Of a stretch of DNA of 64,000 nucleotides, positions 44,201 through 50,591 are shown one piece after another. Below the pieces are notes generated by a model. That model saw only the letters and a program-made list of their open reading frames with translations, made no database searches and was not told where the DNA came from. The DNA is taken from the NCBI RefSeq assembly GCF_938010525.1, contig NZ_CALLVK010000020.1:62001-126000 (forward strand), read 5' to 3'. A program made the position numbers and the translations under genes. Within the stretch, counting starts at the first letter, position 1, and each line of letters begins with the position of its first letter. Source of the stretch: Abiotrophia sp938010525 (GTDB lineage Bacteria > Bacillota > Bacilli > Lactobacillales > Aerococcaceae).

Positions 44201-44993
44201 CCTCGGTAAACTTCTTGCTGCCATCGTTGACGTTGTTGAGCAAGTAGTTGATGGCGGTCGCCTGAGGTGTCACCGGCACATCTAAGTAGTAGCCATAAGC
44301 CGTCTTCTTGTCTTCCGAGAAGCGCATAGCTCCGGTTGGCCAGTTGTCGGACGGCGCTTGAACCCCACTGCCCCAGACCCAGGCGCCAATCTCGCTAATA
44401 TTGTCGCTTGGCAACTTAGCAAAATGCATACGGAAATGCCCCGCCGGAATCTCCGGCGCTTGGTTGGTTGGCGCCACCTGCGGCGCTGCTGCTGGTGTAG
44501 CTGTAGGGCTGGCACCTACCTCAGGGGTGGCTGGTTTGGCGGTGTCGGCTGGGGTGGCGCTGTCAGTTGGCTTGGTGCTGTCGGCCGGGTTAGTGCTGTC
44601 AGTTGGCTTGGTACGGTCCGCTGGGTTAGTGCCATCACTTGCTTGAGTGCCGTCCGCCGCTTGGCTGGCAGCAACTGGTTTATTGCCATCAGCTTGGCCG
44701 GCTGAAGCGGCTTGGTCAGCTGGCTTGGCGCTATCAGCCTGCCCAGCGTCTGATTGAGCCGCTGGCGCTACATCAGTTGCCGGCACCGCTTTGTCTCCCG
44801 TGTCAGAGCTTGGGGCTGGCGCTAACTGGCTGCTAGCTGCCTCTTCTTGAGCCTGACTAGCAGCTAAGACCTGGGCACTGCCAGGCAGGAAGTATAGAGT
44901 TGTCGCTACTAGGACAGAAGCCACTCCCACACTGAGTTTCTTAATGCCATAACGCTCTTGGCGTCGGACTTGAGTTGATTGCATATCTTTCAT
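41205..44993 (-). CDS. pulA: Cell-wall-anchored type I pullulanase
   Basis: 1262 residues from ATG 44993; AGGAGGG lies 10 nt upstream. A YSIRK-like signal (RYGIKKLSVGVASVLVATT) precedes an Ala/Thr/Asp-rich linker with (P/A)DSTKPTDST repeats. Two starch-binding CBM41 modules follow (GAWVWGSGV.. and GLWVWGKDV..), then a CBM48 module (RLWAPSADAVTAVLYD) and a GH13 domain. The latter has YNWGYDP, DVVYNHT, FRFDMMG (nucleophile Asp821), GEGW (acid/base Glu850) and AAHDN. The LPATGES sortase site begins at residue ~1226. It cuts alpha-1,6 links in pullulan or glycogen at the cell surface. Catabolite-responsive sites lie upstream. Confidence 0.95.
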   Translation of the reverse strand: MKDMQSTQVRRQERYGIKKLSVGVASVLVATTLYFLPGSAQVLAASQAQEEAASSQLAPAPSSDTGDKAVPATDVAPAAQSDAGQADSAKPADQAASAGQADGNKPVAASQAADGTQASDGTNPADRTKPTDSTNPADSTKPTDSATPADTAKPATPEVGASPTATPAAAPQVAPTNQAPEIPAGHFRMHFAKLPSDNISEIGAWVWGSGVQAPSDNWPTGAMRFSEDKKTAYGYYLDVPVTPQATAINYLLNNVNDGSKKFTEDLSLAITNPQMKQAWLDENYQASVEEPIPANKNRLRVHYHRADGQYDNWGLWVWGKDVEHPSSDWPKGALDFNQSGPFGRYLDLPITELGKDIHFLLVNKATSKQTKDMSFSDRANHEQVYLHDEEDTVYTTPFKTLSERITRAEVTAPHQVLANFTAVDQLDLAKVQQDLAVTTNTGQPVKVTKIEVDATNKRLILTTEEDVSRTPLKLTYHDETVNSQTGWKLTDSLYNYQGELGSTLQADGSALMRLWAPSADAVTAVLYDKDNPDQVVARVPLSKDASTGLWTVTLDGQNTPAKNLDGYFYHYQVDRGGQSVLVLDPYAKSLAKWDQATAKEKVAKAAIVDPNKIGPKLSYANIPGFKKREDAVIYEAHVRDFTSDPKLEGQLKSPFGTFSAFAERLSYLKQLGVTHIQLLPVMSYYFANESARAQRELQPSTQNNNYNWGYDPQSYFSLSGMYASDPSKPQARIEEFKQLIKAIHDQGMGVIMDVVYNHTAKTHIFEDIEPGYYHFMNADGSPRESFGGGRLGTTHKMARRVLVDSIKYWTDTFKVDGFRFDMMGDHDAEAIAQAYRAASALNPKVFMLGEGWRTFVGDEGDPVQAADQDWMRSTDGVAVFSDEIRNELKSGYPSEGQPRFLTGGPRNVYQIFNNIIANPSNFIADAPGDVIQYIAAHDNLTLHDIIAQSIKKDPKTHAAEIHQRIHLGNLMILTSQGTPFIHSGQEMGRTKQLLDPAYKNKVDDDKAPYKTHLLVDEQGKPFDYPYFVHDSYDSSDIINRFDWSKVAEDGQYPHNQATLAYTRGLIALRKSTDAFRKGTAKEIADQVTMMTSPDIADSDNVIAYQAVDSNGDRYLVVVNADNKVRKLRFNPERFPGLDKAEALVDGARAGTQVLTDLVGVAYDAESVTLQPLTATILRIKAKPDQAPQSEPEQENQAPDRIDPLSVARAGFGGFGGDVAQAPAGQLPATGESQAPLSLWAAVMAGLGSLMVGLGLKKEREAQ

Positions 44994-45015
44994 AGTTCGA
45001 TATCCCTCCTGCAAT

Positions 45016-45030
45016 ATAATGCGCTTTCAT
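45016..45030 (-). promoter_or_regulatory. Possible catabolite-responsive element at the pulA start site
   Basis: ATGAAAGCGCATTAT on the minus strand differs at one position from WTGNAANCGNWNNCW. It would cover about +1 to +15 of the transcript, where CcpA binding blocks transcription. Confidence 0.5.
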
Positions 45031-45036
45031 TATTTT

Positions 45037-45045
45037 ATTATAGCA
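45037..45045 (-). promoter_or_regulatory. Extended -10 promoter of pulA
   Basis: TGC-TATAAT on the minus strand (45045-45037), an extended -10 with a weak -35. The predicted start is near 45030. Confidence 0.6.
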
Positions 45046-45080
45046 TGCTCCACCCTTCTTTGCTCCTAGCCAGGTCATTT

Positions 45081-45094
45081 TGTTAACGCTAACA
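45081..45094 (-). promoter_or_regulatory. Catabolite-responsive element (cre) upstream of pulA
   Basis: TGTTAGCGTTAACA on the minus strand fits TGWNANCGNTNWCA at every position. Centred about 57 bp before the predicted transcription start, so CcpA control of pullulanase expression is likely. Confidence 0.7.
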
Positions 45095-45121
45095 AACTTT
45101 CTTCCGACCAAAGAGGACACC

Positions 45122-45642
45122 GCCAGTCCATTGTTCTGCCTATCAATGGACTGGCCTCACAAAAAACACCCCTAAAGGCCCTTTTTGACAGAAAAAGCTC
45201 GCAGCTAGTCCATCGTTCCTCCTATCAATGGACTGGCTCATGCCTCCCCTCTGATTTGGGCCCTTTTCCGGGTTCCTAGCCGAGCTAGTGGTCCACTCTC
45301 TAAAGTGGTCCACTGGCTCGCGACTTTTCCATCGGTTTCGGCCTGTTTTCCCGTTTCCACCCCAGCTAGTGGTCCACTCTCAAAAGTAGGCCACTAGCTC
45401 GCGGCTTTCCCCTCGGTTCTGCCCTTTTTCCCCGTTTCCTACCCAGCTAGTGGTCCACTCTCCAGAGTAGACCACTAGCTCGAGGCTTTCGCCTCAGTTC
45501 TGCCCTTTTTCTCAGTTTCCACCCCAGCCAGTGGTCCACTCTCCAGAGTAGACCACTAGCTCGCGACTTTCGCCTCAGTTCGGGCACTTTTCCCCGGTTC
45601 CAACCCAGCCAGTGGTCCACTCCAAAGAGTGGACCACTGGCT
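45122..45642. repeat. Hairpin-repeat array C (7 units, ~81-bp period)
   Basis: Units at 45122-45155, 45203-45238, 45282-45319, 45364-45399, 45445-45480, 45526-45561 and 45607-45642; start-to-start 81, 79, 82, 81, 81 and 81 bp. Units 1-2 carry a shorter arm (CAGTCCATTG / CAATGGACTG in unit 1), units 3-7 the TAGTGGTCCACT type with A/G changes on both arms. Spacers are themselves similar, containing GCGACTTTTCC then CGGTTTC and CCCTTTTTCC. Array C fills the gap between pulA and the cupin gene and contains no ORF. Confidence 0.93.
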
Positions 45643-45680
45643 CAGGGATTCTGCCTTGTATGTCACCTTTTCCCCACACC

Positions 45681-45710
45681 AAAAAGCCCCTGTCCTCAGG
45701 ACAGGGGCTA
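45681..45710 (-). terminator. Terminator after the cupin gene
   Basis: AGCCCCTGTCCT / AGGACAGGGGCT on the minus strand, a 12-bp perfect stem with a minimal loop, followed by TTTTT. It lies just after the stop at 45717. Confidence 0.9.
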
Positions 45711-45716
45711 TACCAT

Positions 45717-46016
45717 CTAAGCTTCTGGCGCTAGGTGGGATTTGATAACCATGAGTTCGCTATCTTCGACGGCTTCCAGGGAGTGTACTTCGTGAGGAGC
45801 CATGCGAATGATGACGCCAGGATAGATTTCGGCTGTTTCCTTCTCATCAGAGAAAAGGATTCGTCCTTTGACCGGGACGACGACCACCGTATAAGGGACG
45901 TGGTGCTGGCCAATGGCTTGACCGGCAGGTAGTACCAGGTGGGTGACTGTCTGGCTAGGCGTCTCCACCAAATGCTCAAAACGCTCAATGTCTGTGCGAC
46001 CGTGATAAACTTTCAT
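45717..46016 (-). CDS. Small cupin-domain protein
   Basis: 99 residues, a single beta-barrel cupin: LVLPAGQAIGQHHVPYTVVVVPVKGRILFSDEKETAEIYPGVIIRMAPHEVHSLEA, with the metal-type His residues in QHH and EVH. Such proteins bind small ligands or act as isomerases or sensors; no substrate can be named. GAGGAG precedes the ATG. Single-gene unit with its own terminator. Confidence 0.8.
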   Translation of the reverse strand: MKVYHGRTDIERFEHLVETPSQTVTHLVLPAGQAIGQHHVPYTVVVVPVKGRILFSDEKETAEIYPGVIIRMAPHEVHSLEAVEDSELMVIKSHLAPEA

Positions 46017-46107
46017 ACTTCAAACTCCTCTCTAGTTCATAGTTCTATTATAGCACAGCTTCTATCGATAAAAGGCATTAAACAGCTTACCCCAACATTA
46101 TCTCTAA

Positions 46108-46149
46108 GCAAAAACCGCACCTCTTGCATCGTGGCAAGCAGGTGCGGTT
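46108..46149 (-). terminator. Strong minus-strand terminator
   Basis: AACCGCACCT(G)CTTGC / GCAAG(A)GGTGCGGTT stem with a 6-nt loop, followed on the minus strand by TTTTTG. It implies that a real minus-strand transcript arrives from the 46.2-46.5 kb region. Confidence 0.88.
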
Positions 46150-46205
46150 CATGTCAATGCTTAATTTTGTCCAGCAGCTTATTATCCCTCACTTGTAAAA
46201 TAAGC

Positions 46206-46457
46206 CTACCCCAGTCCAAGAGTCCCTAATCTCTCGAGCCAAGCCTCCTCAAATGCAGAGCCCTCGCTCTGCACGCGCACCTGATACTGATGACAAAAAT
46301 CTAGCATCTCCTTGTATATATGACGATCCGTTGAAAAACGCCTTAAGCGTCTTAGTAGCCCTATCCATAAATAGCAGCTACCTGACCATGGATGGGTGAA
46401 AATCCATTCAGCCATCGAATCCTTGACTTGAGGCACTTGAGCAAGCCTCTTCGTCAT
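46206..46457 (-). CDS. Small hypothetical protein (uncertain)
   Basis: 83 residues, basic and aromatic-rich (EWIFTHPWSGSCYLWIGLLRRLRRF). No family recognised. Supported only by an open frame, a weak GAGGG next to the ATG and the strong terminator 57 bp downstream. It could be the remnant of a longer gene. Confidence 0.35.
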   Translation of the reverse strand: MTKRLAQVPQVKDSMAEWIFTHPWSGSCYLWIGLLRRLRRFSTDRHIYKEMLDFCHQYQVRVQSEGSAFEEAWLERLGTLGLG

Positions 46458-46481
46458 CCCTCTTACTTAGAAGGAAATCCT

Positions 46482-46568
46482 ATGAAACTATATATTCGAC
46501 AAGGAATCAGTACCCCCATACTCGACTTCCTTGTTGAGGAGTTTTATCAGGTTGCAAAGGCATTATAG
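46482..46568 (+). other. Short frame, possible gene remnant, in an otherwise empty gap
   Basis: AAGGAAATCCT precedes an ATG reading MKLYIRQGISTPILDFLVEE and then FYQVAKAL before a TAG: 28 codons. The 46458-46916 gap is AT-rich with no convincing gene; this looks like a gene start cut short. Not enough to name a family. Confidence 0.25.
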
Positions 46569-46902
46569 CATGTCTTAAGTCGCTTGAAAAGAGTATAGAC
46601 TCATTTTTTGTAGAGTTATGCACTTTTTTGATAATCGACGATTGCACTAAAGTTTTGGATGTTTTTTCGAAACAAATTAGAACAAAGTTATCAGTCATAT
46701 CACCTACCTATATTCCTTGTAAAATAAAGATTATCCTATTTTCGAACTAGAGCTCTATCCAGGCTAACATACTTAACAATATTGAAAATTTCTTTTCACC
46801 ATTCAATATTCGAAATTTGTATGTATACATAGACAATTGTATAGACTTTAATCCGATTTGTCGCGAAGTTTCACTCACGGCTCTCAATCGTGTCCGAACG
46901 CA

Positions 46903-46928
46903 AAAAAGAGACCCGGCTATCGCCCGGC
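46903..46928 (-). terminator. Terminator overlapping the end of the 46917 gene
   Basis: GGCCGGGC-GATA-GCCGGGTC then TTTTTTG on the minus strand; the stop codon TAG lies inside the loop region. Confidence 0.8.
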
Positions 46929-47303
46929 CCCTTTGTCTTCAAGTTTGTCTTTAACGCCCGCTACCATGCTACGACCAAAGCCCTTAATATGAGCTAGAAG
47001 GCCTAATAGGCTGTCCAAATAAGTATCATCACCGCGCACCGCCAACATGACGGTCTCGCTCCCCATGTAAGCAGCCAGGAAAATCAGGAGGCTATAGACC
47101 AGATTGAGGACTTGCACACCTGTTCCTACCTCATGCTGCCAGTAACCCCAGACTTCTTGGACGGCATAAAGAGCGAGGATTAAAAGCAAATACCAGACTG
47201 CCTTCTGCCATTCAGGCGTGAAACGTGATTTGCGGCGCAACAAAAGATAGCCCGCTACACCCGTTAAGATAATATTTATAGTCACTAGTAAGAAGTTCAA
47301 CAT
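46917..47303 (-). CDS. Hypothetical membrane protein
   Basis: 128 residues from ATG 47303 (MLNFLLVTINIILTG), with AAGGAGGGAG upstream; earlier starts have no ribosome site. Three hydrophobic segments (~4-20, ~35-52, ~68-88) followed by a cytoplasmic basic tail (HIKGFGRSMVAGVKDKLEDKG). No family recognised. Transcribed alone, with a terminator overlapping its stop. Confidence 0.7.
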   Translation of the reverse strand: MLNFLLVTINIILTGVAGYLLLRRKSRFTPEWQKAVWYLLLILALYAVQEVWGYWQHEVGTGVQVLNLVYSLLIFLAAYMGSETVMLAVRGDDTYLDSLLGLLAHIKGFGRSMVAGVKDKLEDKGAGR

Positions 47304-47478
47304 CTTACTCCCTCCTTGCATCCTAACTTTCTCTACTTCTAGTATAGAAAGTTTAGGCTTCCTAGGCAAGAAAAACTTTGGGCCAAGGCCAAAAATCAGT
47401 CTCTAGACCGAGCTGTTGTCCGATTTAAAACTACTTGTAGCTTTTTTCATAATCTCCCCCTATTTTGATGCGTGCTAG

Positions 47479-47506
47479 TTGCCTTTTTATGCAAAATTGC
47501 TATAAT
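47479..47506 (+). promoter_or_regulatory. Promoter of the Ser-rich protein
   Basis: TTGCCT (47479-47484), 16 bp, TATAAT (47501-47506). The start would be near 47513, 28 nt before the ATG. Confidence 0.65.
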
Positions 47507-47540
47507 GATGATAGTATACTTGCGCACAAGGAGCAACAAC

Positions 47541-48071
47541 ATGAAAAAGGCAAAACTCATCTCCCACATTATTCTTATTCTATTAGCTATCGGGACAGTA
47601 GATGTCCTAGCCAACTTCAGTGGCTTAGATCTCCTGACCCATCTCGATTCCTGGGTTGGTCGGCGCCCCGACCATATCTCGGCGCCTAATGAGTCTAGCC
47701 GCGAGTCGTCTAAGGACTCCTCCTCTAGCGACAACTCTAAGGAATCGTCTGAATCCAAATCGGAAAGCTCCTCTTCTAGCTCTTCGTCTTCCTCTAGTTC
47801 GTCCTCATCTGAGTCTTCATCATCCAGCCAATCCTCCGAGTCCCGGCCAGGAACCCAAGACAACGATGACCAAGACTCCCCAACCAGTCCAAACACCCGT
47901 CAAAATGACGACTACACCGCGCCAGCCACACCGGCTACCCCGGCGCCAAGCCCAGACCCAGTCACTCCGCCAACACCTGCGGACCCAGTGGTCGAACCCC
48001 AGCCAGACCCAACACCTGACCCAGCTCCACCAGCCGATGGCGGCGGAGCAGTTGATGGTGCGGGGGAATAA
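47541..48071 (+). CDS. Ser-rich, Pro-rich membrane-anchored protein
   Basis: 176 residues from ATG 47541 with AAGGAG upstream. One membrane segment (~5-25, KLISHIILILLAIGTVDVL), then a Ser/Glu/Lys stretch containing about 15 consecutive Ser residues, an Asp/Asn stretch, and a Pro/Ala/Thr/Asp tail ending GGGAVDGAGE. No globular domain. Low-complexity stalks like this span the cell wall or carry O-glycans in Gram-positives. It lacks LPxTG. The Ser tract would be length-variable by slippage. Confidence 0.7.
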   Translation: MKKAKLISHIILILLAIGTVDVLANFSGLDLLTHLDSWVGRRPDHISAPNESSRESSKDSSSSDNSKESSESKSESSSSSSSSSSSSSSSESSSSSQSSESRPGTQDNDDQDSPTSPNTRQNDDYTAPATPATPAPSPDPVTPPTPADPVVEPQPDPTPDPAPPADGGGAVDGAGE

Positions 48072-48080
48072 GTAGATAGA

Positions 48081-48115
48081 AAAAATCCCAATCCATAATG
48101 GATTGGAATTTTTTG
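48081..48115. terminator. Bidirectional terminator between convergent genes
   Basis: AAAAATcCCAATCCAT-A-ATGGATTGG-aATTTTTT: about 9 bp of perfect stem plus A/T flanks on both sides. It serves the Ser-rich gene and the secreted protein at 48141. Confidence 0.85.
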
Positions 48116-48140
48116 TTATTATATGTCTCTTTACTTAGGG

Positions 48141-49193
48141 CTAATTTTTAGCCTTCTCCTTATAGTCTTTGACAGATTTCTGGTAGAATTCTAAATCTCT
48201 CATGACCAGAATATTGAAGCGAAGATCCTTACTCTCCTTGTCGCCGAAAGTTCTGATTGCCACGCCGACCTTATCATTTTGGATGAGAACAAAACTGCCT
48301 TTTCCTACTTGAGGATCAGCCAACAGTTTCTTAAGCTCGCTCGTCTCTTCAAGGTTGAGCACTTTTAGGTAGGCAAGTAAAGCTTCCTTAGTTCCCAAGG
48401 TCAGGCTGTAGCCTAGCGTCTTGCAATCCGGACTCGCAATAAAACCTTCCTGATCTTCGCTAATCTTATAGTACTTGACAGACCTGCCGTCTTCTAATGT
48501 AATCTCTTCGGCATCTTGGAGGTGTGTGTTCTTAATTAAGTCCATATAATTCTTATAAGAAGCTTCCGCATCATCGTTAATCAAGCTCTCTACCTTAGTA
48601 AAGTAGTCAGTATATAAGTTAACTAGTAAATCTAAGTTTTGACTTGCTCGCTCTGGGTCAGCTGGCCGACTCACCTTTACAAAAAAGGCTAAATCACGAT
48701 AAATCCGGATACCAAACTTCCCTTCGAAGGCAAATACTTGGACGATTGCCTTGTCATTCTTAAGGATTAGGACGCGCCCCTGGAATTTGTCAGGACTTGT
48801 CAGCATCGACTCTAACTCACTAGTTGGCTCAATAGCTAAAGCTGCCAAATAGCCTTTAATAGCCTCGGCAGGAAGTTGACCAAAAGCATAACCAAGTGTT
48901 TGCCCCGTGGTGCTACCAAAAAAGACAGCCTTATTATCCTCATTATCTCCTGTTCGATAATACAAATAGTCAATCTGAGATGACCAAATCGATTTAGTAG
49001 CTGGGAAGCGCTCCGTGGCCTTGATAAAGTCCATGTATTGATTATAAGACTTCTCCACATCGTCGGTAATTAAGCCCTCTACTTGCGTAAAGTAGTCCTT
49101 GTATTCCTCAGCTGTTTGTAGGCCAGATTCCGCTCTGACAAGACTAGGCACCATGAGCACGAGGGTGAATATGGCGAGCAGTAGTTTTTTCAT
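48141..49193 (-). CDS. Secreted protein with two tandem ~150-residue repeats
   Basis: 350 residues from ATG 49193 (MKKLLLAIFTLVLMVPSLVRAE), which provides a clear signal peptide, with AGGAAGTGA upstream. Two homologous halves begin YKDYFTQVEGLITDDVEKSYNQYMDFIK and YTDYFTKVESLINDDAEASYKNYMDLIK, and both contain LGYxxxL and a TSELxxxL segment. No known domain recognised, no anchor motif. Function unknown; the duplication suggests a binding module. Confidence 0.75.
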   Translation of the reverse strand: MKKLLLAIFTLVLMVPSLVRAESGLQTAEEYKDYFTQVEGLITDDVEKSYNQYMDFIKATERFPATKSIWSSQIDYLYYRTGDNEDNKAVFFGSTTGQTLGYAFGQLPAEAIKGYLAALAIEPTSELESMLTSPDKFQGRVLILKNDKAIVQVFAFEGKFGIRIYRDLAFFVKVSRPADPERASQNLDLLVNLYTDYFTKVESLINDDAEASYKNYMDLIKNTHLQDAEEITLEDGRSVKYYKISEDQEGFIASPDCKTLGYSLTLGTKEALLAYLKVLNLEETSELKKLLADPQVGKGSFVLIQNDKVGVAIRTFGDKESKDLRFNILVMRDLEFYQKSVKDYKEKAKN

Positions 49194-49263
49194 TGGGTCA
49201 CTTCCTTTATGGGGATTCCTTTTTCTATTATAACACGAAAGTATCGGGAACAATAACCTGCTG

Positions 49264-50022
49264 TCACAGGCACTTCCGAATAGCCTGTGCCAGACCCTCA
49301 GGATTCTCCCAAGCCATTGAATGACCCGCATTCGGCACTACTTCAATTTTCACACCCTGCTCTTGCAACTTCTCAAAATCAGGGTCGGGTAGTGTTTGTT
49401 CGCCGAAAATAAAATACTTAGGAAAGTCAAATTGATACAAGAGCTGTCTCCAAGAGACTTGTCCTCCTTGAACCGCATTTCGAGATATTTCGAATGCCGC
49501 CTTTGGCAGCCAATTTCTTAAAGTTGCTAGCCAAGTTGTATAACCTGCTTGTTGGTAGTAGACCAGCTTCTTGGCGAATTCCTGCTCCAAGTTGGTCTGA
49601 TCCAGACTCGCAATATCAAAACTGGCTGCCCCATCTGAACTTGGGTCTAGATTCGATTCAGTCAGTATCAGCTTCTTGACGCGCTTGCTAATCAAATTAC
49701 ATAATTCGATAGCGACAGCGCCGCCTAAACTATGGCCGAAAACAATCACTTGATCTAGCTTCAAATCTTCCACAAACTCACTTAAATATTGAGCATGAGC
49801 CTTAACACTGTATTCAAAATCCAAGGGCTTATCGCTGTAACCCGCGCCCAACAAATCAATCAGAATGATTCGCTGGCTAGGCCCCAGCATAGCGGCTACT
49901 TCAATATAGTCGAAAGAACTGGCGCAGCCTAAACCATGTATGAATAGGATTGGTGTCCCCTTGCCATAGAGATCATGGTAACGAATTTTGTCATTTCTTC
50001 CTCTAATTTGGTACTCTCTCAT
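49264..50022 (-). CDS. Alpha/beta hydrolase
   Basis: 252 residues if started at the ATG at 50022 (MREYQIRGRNDKIRY), which has GGTGA 7 nt upstream; in-frame ATGs at 50037 and 50052 are possible. PILFIHGLGCASSFDY (oxyanion loop), nucleophile FGHSLGGAVA, an acid near FGEQTLPDPD and the His of PNAGHSMAWENP form a complete triad. Cytoplasmic; substrate unknown. It is 70 bp upstream of the secreted repeat protein. Confidence 0.82.
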   Translation of the reverse strand: MREYQIRGRNDKIRYHDLYGKGTPILFIHGLGCASSFDYIEVAAMLGPSQRIILIDLLGAGYSDKPLDFEYSVKAHAQYLSEFVEDLKLDQVIVFGHSLGGAVAIELCNLISKRVKKLILTESNLDPSSDGAASFDIASLDQTNLEQEFAKKLVYYQQAGYTTWLATLRNWLPKAAFEISRNAVQGGQVSWRQLLYQFDFPKYFIFGEQTLPDPDFEKLQEQGVKIEVVPNAGHSMAWENPEGLAQAIRKCL

Positions 50023-50059
50023 TTCTAGCTCACCCATTCCAATTTGATCCATTACTTGA

Positions 50060-50080
50060 CACAAAAGCCTCCCACCAAAA
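50060..50080. repeat. 21-bp direct repeat, copy 1
   Basis: CACAAAAGCCTCCCACCAAAA, identical to 50497-50517. The two copies flank the pyrophosphatase-like gene; similarity decays just beyond (AGGATAGAAG versus TGATGGAAGG). Confidence 0.85.
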
Positions 50081-50128
50081 AGGATAGAAGACTTGTTGTA
50101 TCATTCAGTTAAATTACTTTGCTTGCGA

Positions 50129-50455
50129 TTATTTACACTCAATATGAGACTTGAAATATTTCTCTTGAAATCTAACAGCTTCTTCAATTTCTTCTACTGT
50201 AAATTTTGTTCCTATTGGAGCAACAACCCATTTTTCTTCAACGTCATCGTCCCTTTTGATAACTGCAATTAATTCTCCCTCATATTCATCTACTGCTTTA
50301 TCAACGCCAAGTACATACACATCTTGTTCTTCTCCATCAGGAGCGATTATTCCTTCAACATAACCATAATTGATTGGATAAATATGTTCCGGATAATCAG
50401 GGTGAGAACTCCCTAGTGGACGATCTATTTTAACTTTTAAAACTTTGCCAATCAT
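50129..50455 (-). CDS. Short family I inorganic pyrophosphatase-like protein
   Basis: 108 residues. VKIDRPLGSSHPDYPEHIYPINYGYVEGIIAPDGEEQDVYVLGVDKAV carries the PINYGY and DGEEQDVYVLG motifs of soluble family I pyrophosphatases, but the protein is much shorter than the ~170-residue family norm. In Lactobacillales such short forms are common and their activity is uncertain. GGAGG precedes the ATG. Flanked by a 21-bp direct repeat. Confidence 0.75.
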   Translation of the reverse strand: MIGKVLKVKIDRPLGSSHPDYPEHIYPINYGYVEGIIAPDGEEQDVYVLGVDKAVDEYEGELIAVIKRDDDVEEKWVVAPIGTKFTVEEIEEAVRFQEKYFKSHIECK

Positions 50456-50496
50456 ATTATCTCCTCCACAAATTCAGGGTTGTCACCCGCTATTTC

Positions 50497-50517
50497 CACA
50501 AAAGCCTCCCACCAAAA
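50497..50517. repeat. 21-bp direct repeat, copy 2
   Basis: Identical to 50060-50080; see that entry. It lies between the pyrophosphatase-like gene and the integrase. Confidence 0.85.
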
Positions 50518-50591
50518 TGATGGAAGGATTTCTTAAAATTCACCTAAATTCTACAACTCCCTTTTGAACCTACTTTTGGGGCTTTTTACTA

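Noticed and set aside
47447..47896. Acidic minus-strand frame (about 150 codons)
   Set aside because: Shadow of the Ser-rich gene; the plus-strand frame has promoter, ribosome site and signal segment.
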